Shown one piece after another: positions 19,608 to 27,672 of a stretch of 64,000 nt of DNA; the first letter of the stretch is position 1, and each line of letters starts with the position of its first letter. The stretch lies in assembly GCF_900188295.1 (NCBI RefSeq), contig NZ_FZNM01000002.1, positions 310,001 through 374,000 of the forward strand, in the 5' to 3' direction. Under the pieces are notes generated by a model. The model saw only the letters and a list, made by a program, of their open reading frames with translations, searched no databases and was not told where the DNA came from. The position numbers were made by a program, and so were the translations under genes. Origin of the DNA: Paracoccus sediminis (GTDB lineage: Bacteria; Pseudomonadota; Alphaproteobacteria; Rhodobacterales; Rhodobacteraceae).

Positions 19608-20441
19608 ATGAACGACGCGACCAAGACCCCTGAGGACCGCGCCCACCCCTTGCCCCACAGCGACGAGGATGCGGACCGCGCCCGGCAGATCCCCGACACG
19701 CCGCAGACCCGGTCGCCGTCCTATCGGCTGGCCTTCGCCGACCGCGATTTCCTGCTGCGCGAGGAACTGCGCCCGGTCCGCCTGCAACTGGAACTGCTGA
19801 AGCCGCAGATGCTGCTGGACGAGGCGGGGGTGGAATCGACCGTGGTGATGTTCGGCGGCGCGCGGATCCCCGCCCCGCAGGATGCCGCCGGGGCGCGCAC
19901 GCCGTTCTTGGCGAAACTGTCGGCCCATTACGAGGAAGCGCGCCTGTTCGCCCGCGCGATGACCCTGCGCAGCCTGGAAACCGGCGGACGCGATTTCGTC
20001 ATCGCGACCGGCGGCGGCCCCGGCGTGATGGAGGCGGGCAACCTGGGCGCGCACGAGGTCGGCGGCAAGTCCATCGGCCTGGGCATCGTGCTGCCCCACG
20101 AACAGGCGCCGAACATCTATGTGACGCCGGAACTGTGCTTCAACTTCCACTATTTCGCGATCCGCAAGATGCATTTCCTGATGCGCGCCCGCGCGATCAC
20201 GGTCTTTCCCGGCGGCTTTGGAACGCTGGACGAGTTGTTCGAGGCCCTGACCCTGATCCAGACCGGCCGCATGGCCCGCGTCCCCCTGCTGCTGTTCGGG
20301 GCGGAGTTCTGGGAGGGGGTCATCAACTGGAAGGCCTTGGCCGAGGCGGGAACGATTTCCGAGGAGGATCTGGAACTGATTCGCTATGTCGAGACGGCTG
20401 AGGAAGCGGTGGGGATTATCGATGGGTGGGGAAAGCGGTGA
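19608..20441 (+). CDS. LOG-family (TIGR00730-like) nucleotide-hydrolase-fold protein
   Basis: 277-residue cytoplasmic protein with the Rossmann fold of the LOG family, whose characterised members release cytokinin bases or cleave nucleoside monophosphates. Signatures: [19 protein letters not shown] (about 134-152) and [12 protein letters not shown] (about 201-212), both complete. The roughly 60-residue N-terminal extension is typical of a longer subgroup. Here a nucleotide 5'-monophosphate nucleosidase role is more likely than hormone synthesis, by inference. Divergent from dapD. Confidence 0.85.
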   Translation: MNDATKTPEDRAHPLPHSDEDADRARQIPDTPQTRSPSYRLAFADRDFLLREELRPVRLQLELLKPQMLLDEAGVESTVVMFGGARIPAPQDAAGARTPFLAKLSAHYEEARLFARAMTLRSLETGGRDFVIATGGGPGVMEAGNLGAHEVGGKSIGLGIVLPHEQAPNIYVTPELCFNFHYFAIRKMHFLMRARAITVFPGGFGTLDELFEALTLIQTGRMARVPLLLFGAEFWEGVINWKALAEAGTISEEDLELIRYVETAEEAVGIIDGWGKR

Positions 20442-20492
20442 GTCAGGATCACTTGCAGCAATATTAAATTGTAAACCGCCATGATATTTCTG

Positions 20493-20515
20493 AAAACCGT
20501 CATCTATCCGGTTTT
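20493..20515 (+). terminator. possible weak terminator after the LOG-family gene
   Basis: AAAACCG (20493-20499) pairs with CGGTTTT (20509-20515) and a T-run is part of the 3' arm. The stem is short and AT-rich, inside the AT-rich gap before the secreted protein gene. Confidence 0.4.
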
Positions 20516-20594
20516 TGAATATTAAGCTGGTTCTGGATGAAAGATGAATATAAATGATATATAATTTACCTTCCTGTATTTTTTGGAGGGTAGA

Positions 20595-21071
20595 ATGTTC
20601 AAGATTTTCGTGCCTGTTGTTGGGGCCTTCATTTGCGGCGCATCGTCTGCGATTGCCTGTCCTGATCCAGGCGAATGGGGGGAACAATTTTCGCTGACGG
20701 GTGATGACTTGTACAGTCAGCATGCGTTTCCCGCCATCGCTGGCGGAGGAAGCAATATTCAGCGCTGCCCGATATCGTTTTGGACCGACCAGGGGCCGGG
20801 GTTTGTTACCCGCGCACCTGATTTCACCTTCGATATATCCGGCTTGCAGCACTATGAGATTGCTTTCGATGTGGAAAGCAGTTGCGACAACGTGCTTGTC
20901 ATGAATACCGGCATGGGCGCCTGGTTTTATGACGACGACGATGGCGGTGGGAATGATGCGCGCATATATCTGACCCGTCCTCAGGATGGATTGTTTGACA
21001 TCTGGGTCGGCACCTATGACGAGGGTGCAGATTGCGATGCGACGCTTTATGTCGAGACATTCGATAAATAG
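20595..21071 (+). CDS. secreted acidic protein of unknown function in AT-rich surroundings
   Basis: 158 residues, not recognised. The signal peptide FKIFVPVVGAFICGASSAIA has cleavage near residue 21. The mature chain is acidic with an Asp/Gly run (YDDDDGGGNDARIY, about 117-130), four or more cysteines, and a beta-rich look ending DIWVGTYDEGADCDATLYVETF. That ending resembles pre-peptidase C-terminal or jelly-roll-like secreted domains in style, a guess only. Start at 20595 with GGAGGG upstream. The preceding 150 nt and the gene itself use more A/T and different codons than neighbours, suggesting horizontal acquisition. Confidence 0.6.
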   Translation: MFKIFVPVVGAFICGASSAIACPDPGEWGEQFSLTGDDLYSQHAFPAIAGGGSNIQRCPISFWTDQGPGFVTRAPDFTFDISGLQHYEIAFDVESSCDNVLVMNTGMGAWFYDDDDGGGNDARIYLTRPQDGLFDIWVGTYDEGADCDATLYVETFDK

Positions 21072-21101
21072 TGTCTTGCGCAACGCCGCGTCAAAGCACC
21101 G

Positions 21102-22274
21102 TCAAACATTCGCTTCTGCGGCAATCTCTGCCCGCGACTTCCGCCCCCGCTCGGTCGCCGACTTTAGCTGCCCGCAGGCGGCCATGATGTCCTCGCCGCG
21201 CGGGGTGCGGATCGGGCTGGCGTAACCGGCGTTGTAGATGATGTCGGCAAAGGCATGGATGCGGTTGTTGCTGGAGCGTTTATACGGCGCGCCGGGCCAT
21301 TCGTTGAAGGGGATCAGGTTGATCTTGGCCGGAATGCCCCGAATCAGGTCCACCAGCCGGTGGGCATCGGCATCGCTGTCGTTCACGCCCGCCAGCATCA
21401 CGTATTCAAAGGTGATCCGTTCGCTGTTCGACAGCCGCGGATAATCGCGCAGCGCGTCCAGCAGCGTGGCGATGTTCCACCGCTTGTTGATCGGCACCAA
21501 GACGTTGCGCACGTCATCGGTCGTGGCGTGAAAGCTGACGGCTAGCTGGCAGCCGATTTCCTGGGCGGTGCGGGCGATTTCCGGCACCACGCCGCTGGTG
21601 GACAGGGTGATGCGGCGGCGCGACAGCGACAGACCTTCGTTGTCCATGCAGACCCGCATCGCATCGCGCACGGCGTCAAAGTTGTACAGCGGCTCGCCCA
21701 TGCCCATCAGCACGATGTTGCTGACCAGCCGGGTTTCGTCCTTGGGCGCGCCCGGTTCAGGCCATTCGCCCAGGTCGTCGCGCGCCAGCATCAATTGGCC
21801 AACGATTTCCCCGGCGGTCAGGTTGCGCACCAGTTTCTGGGTGCCGGTATGGCAGAACGAACAGGTCAGGGTGCAGCCGACCTGGCTGGACACGCACAGC
21901 GTGCCGCGGCCGTCCTCGGGGATATAGACCGTCTCGACCTCGTGCCCGCCGGCGATGCGGACCAGATATTTGCGGGTGCCGTCGGTGCTGATCTGGCGGG
22001 TCACAATCTCGGGCAGGACGATCTCGAACCGTTCTGCCAGCAGCGCGCGATAATCCTTGGCCAGGTTGCTCATCCGCGCGAAATCGCGCACGCCCCAGTG
22101 ATAGACCCACTGCCAGACCTGGCCCACGCGCATTCTGGCCTGCTTTTCCGGGGTGCCCGCGTCGATCAGCGCCTGGCGCAACTGGTCGCGCGTCAGCCCG
22201 ATGATGTTCACCCGCCCGCTGTCGGGCAGCGTACGGGGAAGGGTCAGGACATCCTGCGTGATGGGCGCGTTCAT
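21102..22274 (-). CDS. rlmN: 23S rRNA/tRNA adenine C2-methyltransferase RlmN
   Basis: Radical-SAM enzyme that methylates C2 of A2503 in 23S rRNA and A37 in some tRNAs. 390 residues. The iron-sulfur cluster motif CxxxCxxC is C134-C138-C141 ([12 protein letters not shown]). The N-terminal helical domain ([21 protein letters not shown]) and the C-terminal radical-SAM barrel segment with [15 protein letters not shown] are present. Complete and ordinary. Confidence 0.96.
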   Translation of the reverse strand: MNAPITQDVLTLPRTLPDSGRVNIIGLTRDQLRQALIDAGTPEKQARMRVGQVWQWVYHWGVRDFARMSNLAKDYRALLAERFEIVLPEIVTRQISTDGTRKYLVRIAGGHEVETVYIPEDGRGTLCVSSQVGCTLTCSFCHTGTQKLVRNLTAGEIVGQLMLARDDLGEWPEPGAPKDETRLVSNIVLMGMGEPLYNFDAVRDAMRVCMDNEGLSLSRRRITLSTSGVVPEIARTAQEIGCQLAVSFHATTDDVRNVLVPINKRWNIATLLDALRDYPRLSNSERITFEYVMLAGVNDSDADAHRLVDLIRGIPAKINLIPFNEWPGAPYKRSSNNRIHAFADIIYNAGYASPIRTPRGEDIMAACGQLKSATERGRKSRAEIAAEANV

Positions 22275-22370
22275 GGGTCAACCAGCGTTTGGAAAGACCC
22301 GCAGATAAGCGAAACAGGGCCGAAAATCAACCGGTCCCGCCCGTCGTCGAGGCCGAAATCCTGGCGCCGG

Positions 22371-22386
22371 GCGGGTTTGGACCCGC
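22371..22386 (-). terminator. possible hairpin after the IalB-family gene
   Basis: GCGGGT / ACCCGC stem with a TTGG loop, flanked by further GC-rich partly complementary sequence, 19 nt downstream of the IalB-family stop in the minus direction. No T-run, so termination is uncertain. Confidence 0.3.
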
Positions 22387-22404
22387 GCCGGCCTTACGCC
22401 GGTC

Positions 22405-22929
22405 TCATTGGCAACGTTCGCGTGCCGTGTTCGTGGCCGCCGTGACCCCCGCAAGGCTGAACGTGTCCTTGGTCACCGTGCCGCGCGACGACCGGCCCGT
22501 GATGACCGCGTTCGTTCCGCCGCGCAGGGCGCCGATCAGCTTTTCATCGTCGGCCTCGGTTCCGGGCCAGGCGGTTTCCCCCTCGGTGAACAGGTTGAAC
22601 TTGCTGCCGCCGACATCGACCTCGACCGTGCTGTCGGGCGCAAAGGGATAACCGCCGCTGAAGCTGACCGCGCCGTTCTCGCCAGAGCGATAGGCGACAT
22701 ACAGGCGGATGTCGCCGCGCGTCACCTCGCGCGGGGCGCCGTTCTCGTCGGTGTTCTGGGTGGCCTTTGGCGCGGACACGGCCCAGCATTCCTTGGGACT
22801 TTCCGCCGCAAAGACGGTCCAATCGCCTTGGGTCGCGACGACATTGGTGGAATCCTGCGCCCCCGCGGTGCCCAGGCCCGCCATCAGGACAAGGGCGGCG
22901 GTCATGCCGCGCAGCGTGGTTTTGGTCAT
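22405..22929 (-). CDS. invasion-associated locus B (IalB) family protein
   Basis: 174-residue periplasmic protein with a signal peptide (about 1-25, ending LGTAGA). It has the IalB-family pattern: GDWTVFAAESPKECWAVSAP near the start of the mature part, ALRGGTNAVITGRSSRGTVTKDTFSLAGVTAA, and a C-terminal cysteine likely paired with the one in KECW. Widespread in alphaproteobacteria. The name comes from Bartonella, and no invasion role should be read from it here. Start at 22929 chosen for the AGGAGG 7 nt upstream. Confidence 0.85.
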   Translation of the reverse strand: MTKTTLRGMTAALVLMAGLGTAGAQDSTNVVATQGDWTVFAAESPKECWAVSAPKATQNTDENGAPREVTRGDIRLYVAYRSGENGAVSFSGGYPFAPDSTVEVDVGGSKFNLFTEGETAWPGTEADDEKLIGALRGGTNAVITGRSSRGTVTKDTFSLAGVTAATNTARERCQ

Positions 22930-23079
22930 GCTCTGGCCTCCTGCCATTGGTTCGCCACATCAGGGGGCGTTTTTCCCGATCGCTGTGGTCTTTTCAACCA
23001 TCTGCGGTCAGGATAGCCAAAATCATTGCGCGAGAAAGAGCGCAAGACCGGAAATCGCGCATTTGTCAGGGGGCAGGCC

Positions 23080-24066
23080 ATGCGTTCAGCCGAGTTGATC
23101 GAGGTATGGCGCGGCGGACAGCGCGAAAGCCTGCATTGCGGGGATGCCGTCGTTTGCGACAGCAAGGGCCTGATCGAGGCCTGGGGGCGTCCGGGCCAGA
23201 TCGTCTTTCCCCGGTCCTCGTGCAAGATGATCCAGGCGCTGCCCCTGATCGAAAGCGGCGCGGCCGACGCCGCGGGCCTGTCGGACCGCCATCTTGCGCT
23301 GGCCTGCGCCAGCCACAGCGGCGCGCGGATTCATGTCGATGCCGTCGGAAACTGGCTGGCGGGGCTGGACATGGGCGAAGCCGACCTGCGCTGCGGCTGC
23401 CATATGCCGCGCGACGCCGACGAAAACCGCCGCCTGACCTGCGGCAACGAACAGCCCAGCCAGATCCACAACAACTGTTCCGGCAAGCACGCGGGTTTCC
23501 TGACCCTGAACCGCCACCTGCGCGGCGGGGCGGAATACGTGGATCCGGATCACCCTGTCCAGCAAGCCGTCAAGGCCGCGTTCGAGGAGGTGACGGGGGA
23601 AATCAGCCCCGGTCACGGCATCGACGGCTGTTCGGCCCCGAACTGGTCCTGTTCGCTGGCGGGCCTGGGCCGGGCCATGGCGTCCTTTGCCAATCCCGGC
23701 GACGACCGGCGCGGCCGGGCCATGCGGCGGCTGACAGAGGCCATGCGCGCCCATCCCGCACTGGTCGCGGGCGAAGGCCGGGCCTGCACGATCCTGATGC
23801 GCGCCATGGGCGGCCGCGTCGCCGCCAAGACCGGGGCCGAGGCGGTGTTCGTGGCGATCCTTCCCGATCCGGGACTCGGCGTCGCGCTGAAGGTGACGGA
23901 TGGCGGAATGCGCGCGGCCGAGGCGGCGATCACCGCCCTGCTGGTCCATCTGGGGGCGCTTGACGGCAACGACCCGGCAGTGGGGACATTCCTGACCGAT
24001 CCAATCCGCAACTGGCGCGGCATGGCCATCGGAGAGATGCGGACCGCCCCCGGCTTTCCGGCCTAG
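23080..24066 (+). CDS. asparaginase, Rhizobium etli type (asparaginase II family)
   Basis: 328 residues of the family that includes the zinc-bearing R. etli asparaginase, which hydrolyses asparagine to aspartate and ammonia with a Ser-Lys dyad. Visible: the SxxK motif S46-K49 in PRSSCKM, LACASHSG, and the metal and substrate region HNNCSGKHAGFL, followed by GIDGCSAPNW. Start at 23080 (MRSAELIEV), with AGGGGG upstream; an in-frame ATG at 23026 would add 18 unlikely residues. Its stop shares CTAG with the convergent exporter gene. Confidence 0.85.
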   Translation: MRSAELIEVWRGGQRESLHCGDAVVCDSKGLIEAWGRPGQIVFPRSSCKMIQALPLIESGAADAAGLSDRHLALACASHSGARIHVDAVGNWLAGLDMGEADLRCGCHMPRDADENRRLTCGNEQPSQIHNNCSGKHAGFLTLNRHLRGGAEYVDPDHPVQQAVKAAFEEVTGEISPGHGIDGCSAPNWSCSLAGLGRAMASFANPGDDRRGRAMRRLTEAMRAHPALVAGEGRACTILMRAMGGRVAAKTGAEAVFVAILPDPGLGVALKVTDGGMRAAEAAITALLVHLGALDGNDPAVGTFLTDPIRNWRGMAIGEMRTAPGFPA

Positions 24067-24821
24067 ATCATCTGCCAGATCAGCCGCAGCGCCAGCGCGG
24101 TCGAGGTCAGGACCAGCAGCGGCTTGATGAGCCGCGCGCCGATCCGCGTGGCCAGCCGCGACCCCAGCGTCGCGCCCGCGATCTGCGCCGCGCCCATCAC
24201 GATCCCCACCAGCCACAAGGGCTGGCCTACCAGCGCAAAGGCCAGCAACCCGCCCAGGTTGGACGCGAAGTTCAGCAGCTTGGTATGCGCGGTGGCCTTC
24301 AGCACGCCATATCCCGCCAGCGTGACGAATGCGATCATGTAGAACGATCCTGCGCCCGGCCCCAGAAACCCGTCATAAAGACCGACCAGCGGCACAGCGG
24401 TCAGCGCGAAGGCGGCCGGTGCGACCCGCCGCACCCGGTCCAGATCGTCCAGCCCCGGCTTCAGCGCGAAAAAGGCCGCGATGGCGATCAGGATCACCGG
24501 CAGCACCAGCCGCAACTGATCGGTGGGCAGATAGCTGACCAGGCCCGCGCCCACGGCCCCGGCGACGCCGGCGATCAGCGCCGATCGCCATTGGCGGCGC
24601 GGATCGACCAGGCCGCGGGACGCATAGGTGACGGCGGCGGTGGCCGCGCCGAACACGCCCTGGACCTTGTTGGTGGCAAGCGCCTGCGCGGGCGGAATGC
24701 CGGCCAGCATCAGGGCGGGGAGTGTAATCAGCCCGCCGCCCCCGGCGATCGCATCGATGAATCCCGCCGCGAAACCGGCGGCGGCAAGAACGATGAAAAG
24801 ATCGAGGGACAGATCCAGCAT
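24063..24821 (-). CDS. TauE/SafE-family permease (sulfite/organosulfonate exporter-like)
   Basis: 252-residue inner-membrane protein with about eight hydrophobic segments. The duplicated family signature is clear: FIDAIAGGGGLITLPALML in the first half and YDGFLGPGAGSFYMIAF in the second. Family members export sulfite, sulfoacetate or related anions; the substrate here is unknown. Start at 24821 (MLDLSLD). Upstream lies a GC-rich hairpin element shared as intergenic region with the divergent nitronate monooxygenase gene. Confidence 0.85.
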   Translation of the reverse strand: MLDLSLDLFIVLAAAGFAAGFIDAIAGGGGLITLPALMLAGIPPAQALATNKVQGVFGAATAAVTYASRGLVDPRRQWRSALIAGVAGAVGAGLVSYLPTDQLRLVLPVILIAIAAFFALKPGLDDLDRVRRVAPAAFALTAVPLVGLYDGFLGPGAGSFYMIAFVTLAGYGVLKATAHTKLLNFASNLGGLLAFALVGQPLWLVGIVMGAAQIAGATLGSRLATRIGARLIKPLLVLTSTALALRLIWQMI

Positions 24822-24867
24822 GGGGGCGCCATGTGATTTTGGCCGCGCTTTGTAAAGACCGGCAAGG

Positions 24868-24909
24868 CCGGGGGTTTCACACCCCCGGACCCCCGTGCGA
24901 TATTTGCAC
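24868..24909. repeat. GC-rich double-hairpin intergenic element
   Basis: CCGGGGG-TTTCACA-CCCCCGG (24868-24888) is a 7-bp perfect stem, followed by a short GTGC-GATATTT-GCAC stem (24895-24909). From memory, sequences of this style (C-run, GGACCCCCG, then a TATTTG block and a purine-rich tail) recur between genes in Rhodobacterales. Only one copy was noticed in this window. Confidence 0.45.
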
Positions 24910-24934
24910 CAAGGCAAAGGGACAGGAGCGGGAC

Positions 24935-25936
24935 ATGTTTGACGGATTGAAGCACCGGGTGGTGCAGGCGCCGATGGCGGGCACCTCGACCCCGGAACTG
25001 GCCGTGGCGGTGTGCCAGGCGGGCGGACTGGGTTTCCTGGCGCTGGGCGCCTTGGACGCCGCAGGTGCGGCCAAGGCGATTCGTGCGGTACGGCAGGGAA
25101 CGGACCGGGCCTTCGGGGTCAACCTGTTCTGCCACGCGCCCGCCCGGCGGGATGCGGCGCGCGAAGCCGCGTGGATCGACACCCTGCGGCCCGCATTCCG
25201 GCGCCTTGGGGCAGAACCCCCCGCCGCCCTGTCCGAAATCTATCCCGGCTTTCGCGGCAACGACGCGATGCTGTCGGTGCTGCTGGCCGAACGGCCCGCC
25301 ATCGTGGGGTGCCATTTCGGGCTGCCCAGCCCCGATCAGATCGCGGCGCTGAAGGGGGCGGGGTGCAGCCTGTGGGCCACCGCGACCTCGGCGGCCGAGG
25401 GGCGGTCCATCCGGGATGCCGGTTTCGACGCGATCGTGGCGCAGGGGTACGAGGCCGGGGGGCATCGGGGGATCTTTGACCCGGATGGTCCTGACGGACG
25501 GCTGGATCATCCCGCGCTGGTGCGGGCGCTGGTGCCGCTGGGCCTGCCGGTCGTGGCGGCGGGGGCGATCATGGATCGTGCCGCAGCGTGCATGGCAATG
25601 GATGCGGGCGCGGTGGCCGTGCAATGCGGCACGGCTTTTCTGCGCGCGCCCGAAGCCGCGACTTTGCCCGCCCATCGCGCGGCGCTGTCAGGTGGGCAGA
25701 CGGCCATGACCCGCGCGATCTCGGGCCGTCCGGCGCGCTGCCTGGTCAACGAATTCACCGGGATGGATGATTCGGGGGCGGCGGATTATCCGGTGGCCTA
25801 TGACATCGGCAAGGCGCTGAACGCGGCCGCCATTGCGCAGGGCAACGCTGGATACGGCGCCTTCTGGGCCGGAACGGGCGCGGCCGCCAGCGTCGCGCGG
25901 CCCGCGGCGGATACGGTGCTGGCGATCAGCCCGTGA
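24935..25936 (+). CDS. nitronate monooxygenase family protein
   Basis: FMN-dependent TIM-barrel enzyme of the nitronate monooxygenase (2-nitropropane dioxygenase-like) family, which oxidises toxic nitronates. 333 residues. Visible: VQAPMAGTSTPELAVAVCQAGGLGFLALG at the N-terminus, the GYEAGGHRG motif with the catalytic histidine at about 175, and the FMN phosphate region PVVAAGAIMDR followed by GAVAVQCGTAFL. Start at 24935 behind GACAGGAG. Its last 11 nt overlap serB on the other strand. Confidence 0.87.
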   Translation: MFDGLKHRVVQAPMAGTSTPELAVAVCQAGGLGFLALGALDAAGAAKAIRAVRQGTDRAFGVNLFCHAPARRDAAREAAWIDTLRPAFRRLGAEPPAALSEIYPGFRGNDAMLSVLLAERPAIVGCHFGLPSPDQIAALKGAGCSLWATATSAAEGRSIRDAGFDAIVAQGYEAGGHRGIFDPDGPDGRLDHPALVRALVPLGLPVVAAGAIMDRAAACMAMDAGAVAVQCGTAFLRAPEAATLPAHRAALSGGQTAMTRAISGRPARCLVNEFTGMDDSGAADYPVAYDIGKALNAAAIAQGNAGYGAFWAGTGAAASVARPAADTVLAISP

Positions 25937-26804
25937 CGAAATCCGCGGCGGCATAGCCTTGCAGGTACAGCAGCGCCGTCAGGTCGCCGTGGTCGATGCG
26001 GATCGGGGCCTGGGCCGCGACCGATGGCTTGGCGTGCAGCGCGACACCCGTGCCCGCCATCTGGATCATGCCCAGATCATTGGCGCCATCGCCCACGGCG
26101 ATCGCATCGGCCGGGGTCAGGCCGCGCGCGGCGGCGATATTCGTCAGCGCCTCGACCTTGGCCTCGCGCCCAAGGATCGGCAGGCCGACCTGGCCGGTCA
26201 GCAGCCCGCCTTCGGCCAGCAGGGTGTTGGCGCGGTGTTCGTCGAACCCCAGCCGATTGGCGACGGCTTCCGTGAACGCGGTAAAGCCGCCCGACACCAG
26301 CGCCGTGTAACCGCCGTTCGCGCGCATCGTCGCCACCAGTTCCGCCCCGCCCGAGGCCATGGTGATGCGCGAGGCCAGCACGTCGGCGATCACGCTGTCC
26401 CGCAGCCCGGTCAGCAGGGCCACGCGTTCCGTCAGGGCGCCGTTGAAATCAAGCTCGCCGTTCATGGCGCGGGCGGTGATGGCGGCCACGCGCGGGCCGA
26501 CGCCCGCGACATGGGCCAGTTCGTCGATGCATTCCTGGCCGATCATGGTCGAATCCATGTCGGCCAGCAGGATCCGCTTGCGCCGTCCTTGGGTCGGCTG
26601 GATCGCCAGATCCAGGGTCTGTGCATGCAGGTCGGTCCAGGCATCGGCAAAATCCGCAGGTCGGGCCGCCACGTCAAATTCGGCCGCGATTCCGGCGTTC
26701 AGCCAGCGCGGCGGACCGCCTGCCCAGCGACGACCAAGATCCTGGGCCACGCCGTCGGTAAGGTTGGCGCGCAGGGGCGATGCGATCAGCGAAACGGTGA
26801 ACAT
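25926..26804 (-). CDS. serB: phosphoserine phosphatase
   Basis: Last step of serine synthesis: phosphoserine to serine. 292 residues, HAD superfamily. Motif I DMDSTMIGQECIDELA (about 90-105, nucleophile the first Asp), motif III/IV GDGANDLGMI near 210. An N-terminal region of about 80 residues corresponds to the ACT-like part of longer SerB proteins. Start at 26804, with AAGGAGAT 9 nt upstream; an in-frame TTG at 26813 sits too close to that site. Confidence 0.93.
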   Translation of the reverse strand: MFTVSLIASPLRANLTDGVAQDLGRRWAGGPPRWLNAGIAAEFDVAARPADFADAWTDLHAQTLDLAIQPTQGRRKRILLADMDSTMIGQECIDELAHVAGVGPRVAAITARAMNGELDFNGALTERVALLTGLRDSVIADVLASRITMASGGAELVATMRANGGYTALVSGGFTAFTEAVANRLGFDEHRANTLLAEGGLLTGQVGLPILGREAKVEALTNIAAARGLTPADAIAVGDGANDLGMIQMAGTGVALHAKPSVAAQAPIRIDHGDLTALLYLQGYAAADFVTG

Positions 26805-26829
26805 GGGCCGCAATCTCCTTTGGCAGGGT

Positions 26830-27672
26830 CTAGGCCGGGGTGGCGGGCAGCGCCAGAGGCGGGCGGCGGATGCCGAGAAACGGACCCTCGCCCGCCGCGT
26901 CGATCCGGGCCATGGCCTGGGGAATGGATTCCACGATCACCGCCATGGCAAAGGCGGTCGCATGGATCATCCGGTCGGGCGACATGGCAAGCGCCACATG
27001 GCCCGGCCAGAACAGCAGATCGCCCCGCCGGATGGTGTCCGCCACGGGAAAGTCCGCGCGTTGCAGGTCGCTGTCGCCGGGGCAGGGAATGTCGCAGGCG
27101 GTCAACGCCGCCTGCACCAGCCCGGAACAGTCGATGCCCCAGCGGCTGTTGCCGCCCCAGAGATAGGGCGTGCCCAGAAGGCGTTCCGCGACCGCGACCG
27201 GGTCGGTCGCGGGCTGGTCGCCGATGTGCTGGACAGGGACAAAGCCGCCCGTGCCCAGCCGGGCGAACCGTCCCTCGATCCCCGCGACCGACAGGCGGGC
27301 GCCGATGGACAGGCTGGCCTGTTCGGGCTGTTTCATGTCGGGGGCGGGATAGACATGGGTGGCGGGGGCTGTCACCCGATGGGTCAGGGGCGGCAGGCCG
27401 GTGGCCAGGGCGGCGGCGGGCAACCAGCCGCAATAACCATCAAACGCGGCCTGGACGAAGCACCAGCCGCCGCGCGTTTCGATCACGGTGACATCGGCGC
27501 CGAAATTCACCTGCCGGTCGCGGCGGCCATCCGGCGCGGTCATCAGGTCGGCCAACCAGGCCGCCAGCCGGGCGGGGCGGCCGGGGGTATAAGACGGACG
27601 TTCGATCACGCCACGCAGGCAGTCCAGGGCCACGCGGTCCGTTGCGGGTGTCAGGCGACGGTCCAGGGTCAC
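26830..27672 (-). CDS. NlpC/P60 family peptidase with SH3-like domains
   Basis: 280-residue C40 peptidase, probably cleaving gamma-D-glutamyl-diaminopimelate bonds in muropeptides. An N-terminal half of two bacterial SH3-like segments (about 45-145: VNFGADVTVIETRGGWCFVQ, YCGWLPAAAL) is followed by the catalytic domain: WGIDCSGLVQAAL with the nucleophile Cys, GHVALAM with the catalytic His. No signal peptide, so it may act on recycled peptides in the cytoplasm. Starts inside the leucyl aminopeptidase stop (ATGA), and that pairing supports peptide recycling. Confidence 0.88.
   Translation of the reverse strand: MTLDRRLTPATDRVALDCLRGVIERPSYTPGRPARLAAWLADLMTAPDGRRDRQVNFGADVTVIETRGGWCFVQAAFDGYCGWLPAAALATGLPPLTHRVTAPATHVYPAPDMKQPEQASLSIGARLSVAGIEGRFARLGTGGFVPVQHIGDQPATDPVAVAERLLGTPYLWGGNSRWGIDCSGLVQAALTACDIPCPGDSDLQRADFPVADTIRRGDLLFWPGHVALAMSPDRMIHATAFAMAVIVESIPQAMARIDAAGEGPFLGIRRPPLALPATPA

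Noticed and set aside
22275-22404. Possible tRNA or small RNA upstream of rlmN
   Set aside because: GC-rich hairpins are present, but no T-arm, anticodon stem or acceptor pairing.
22405-22929. IalB-family gene as a virulence factor
   Set aside because: The family is common in free-living alphaproteobacteria; the name alone does not support invasion.
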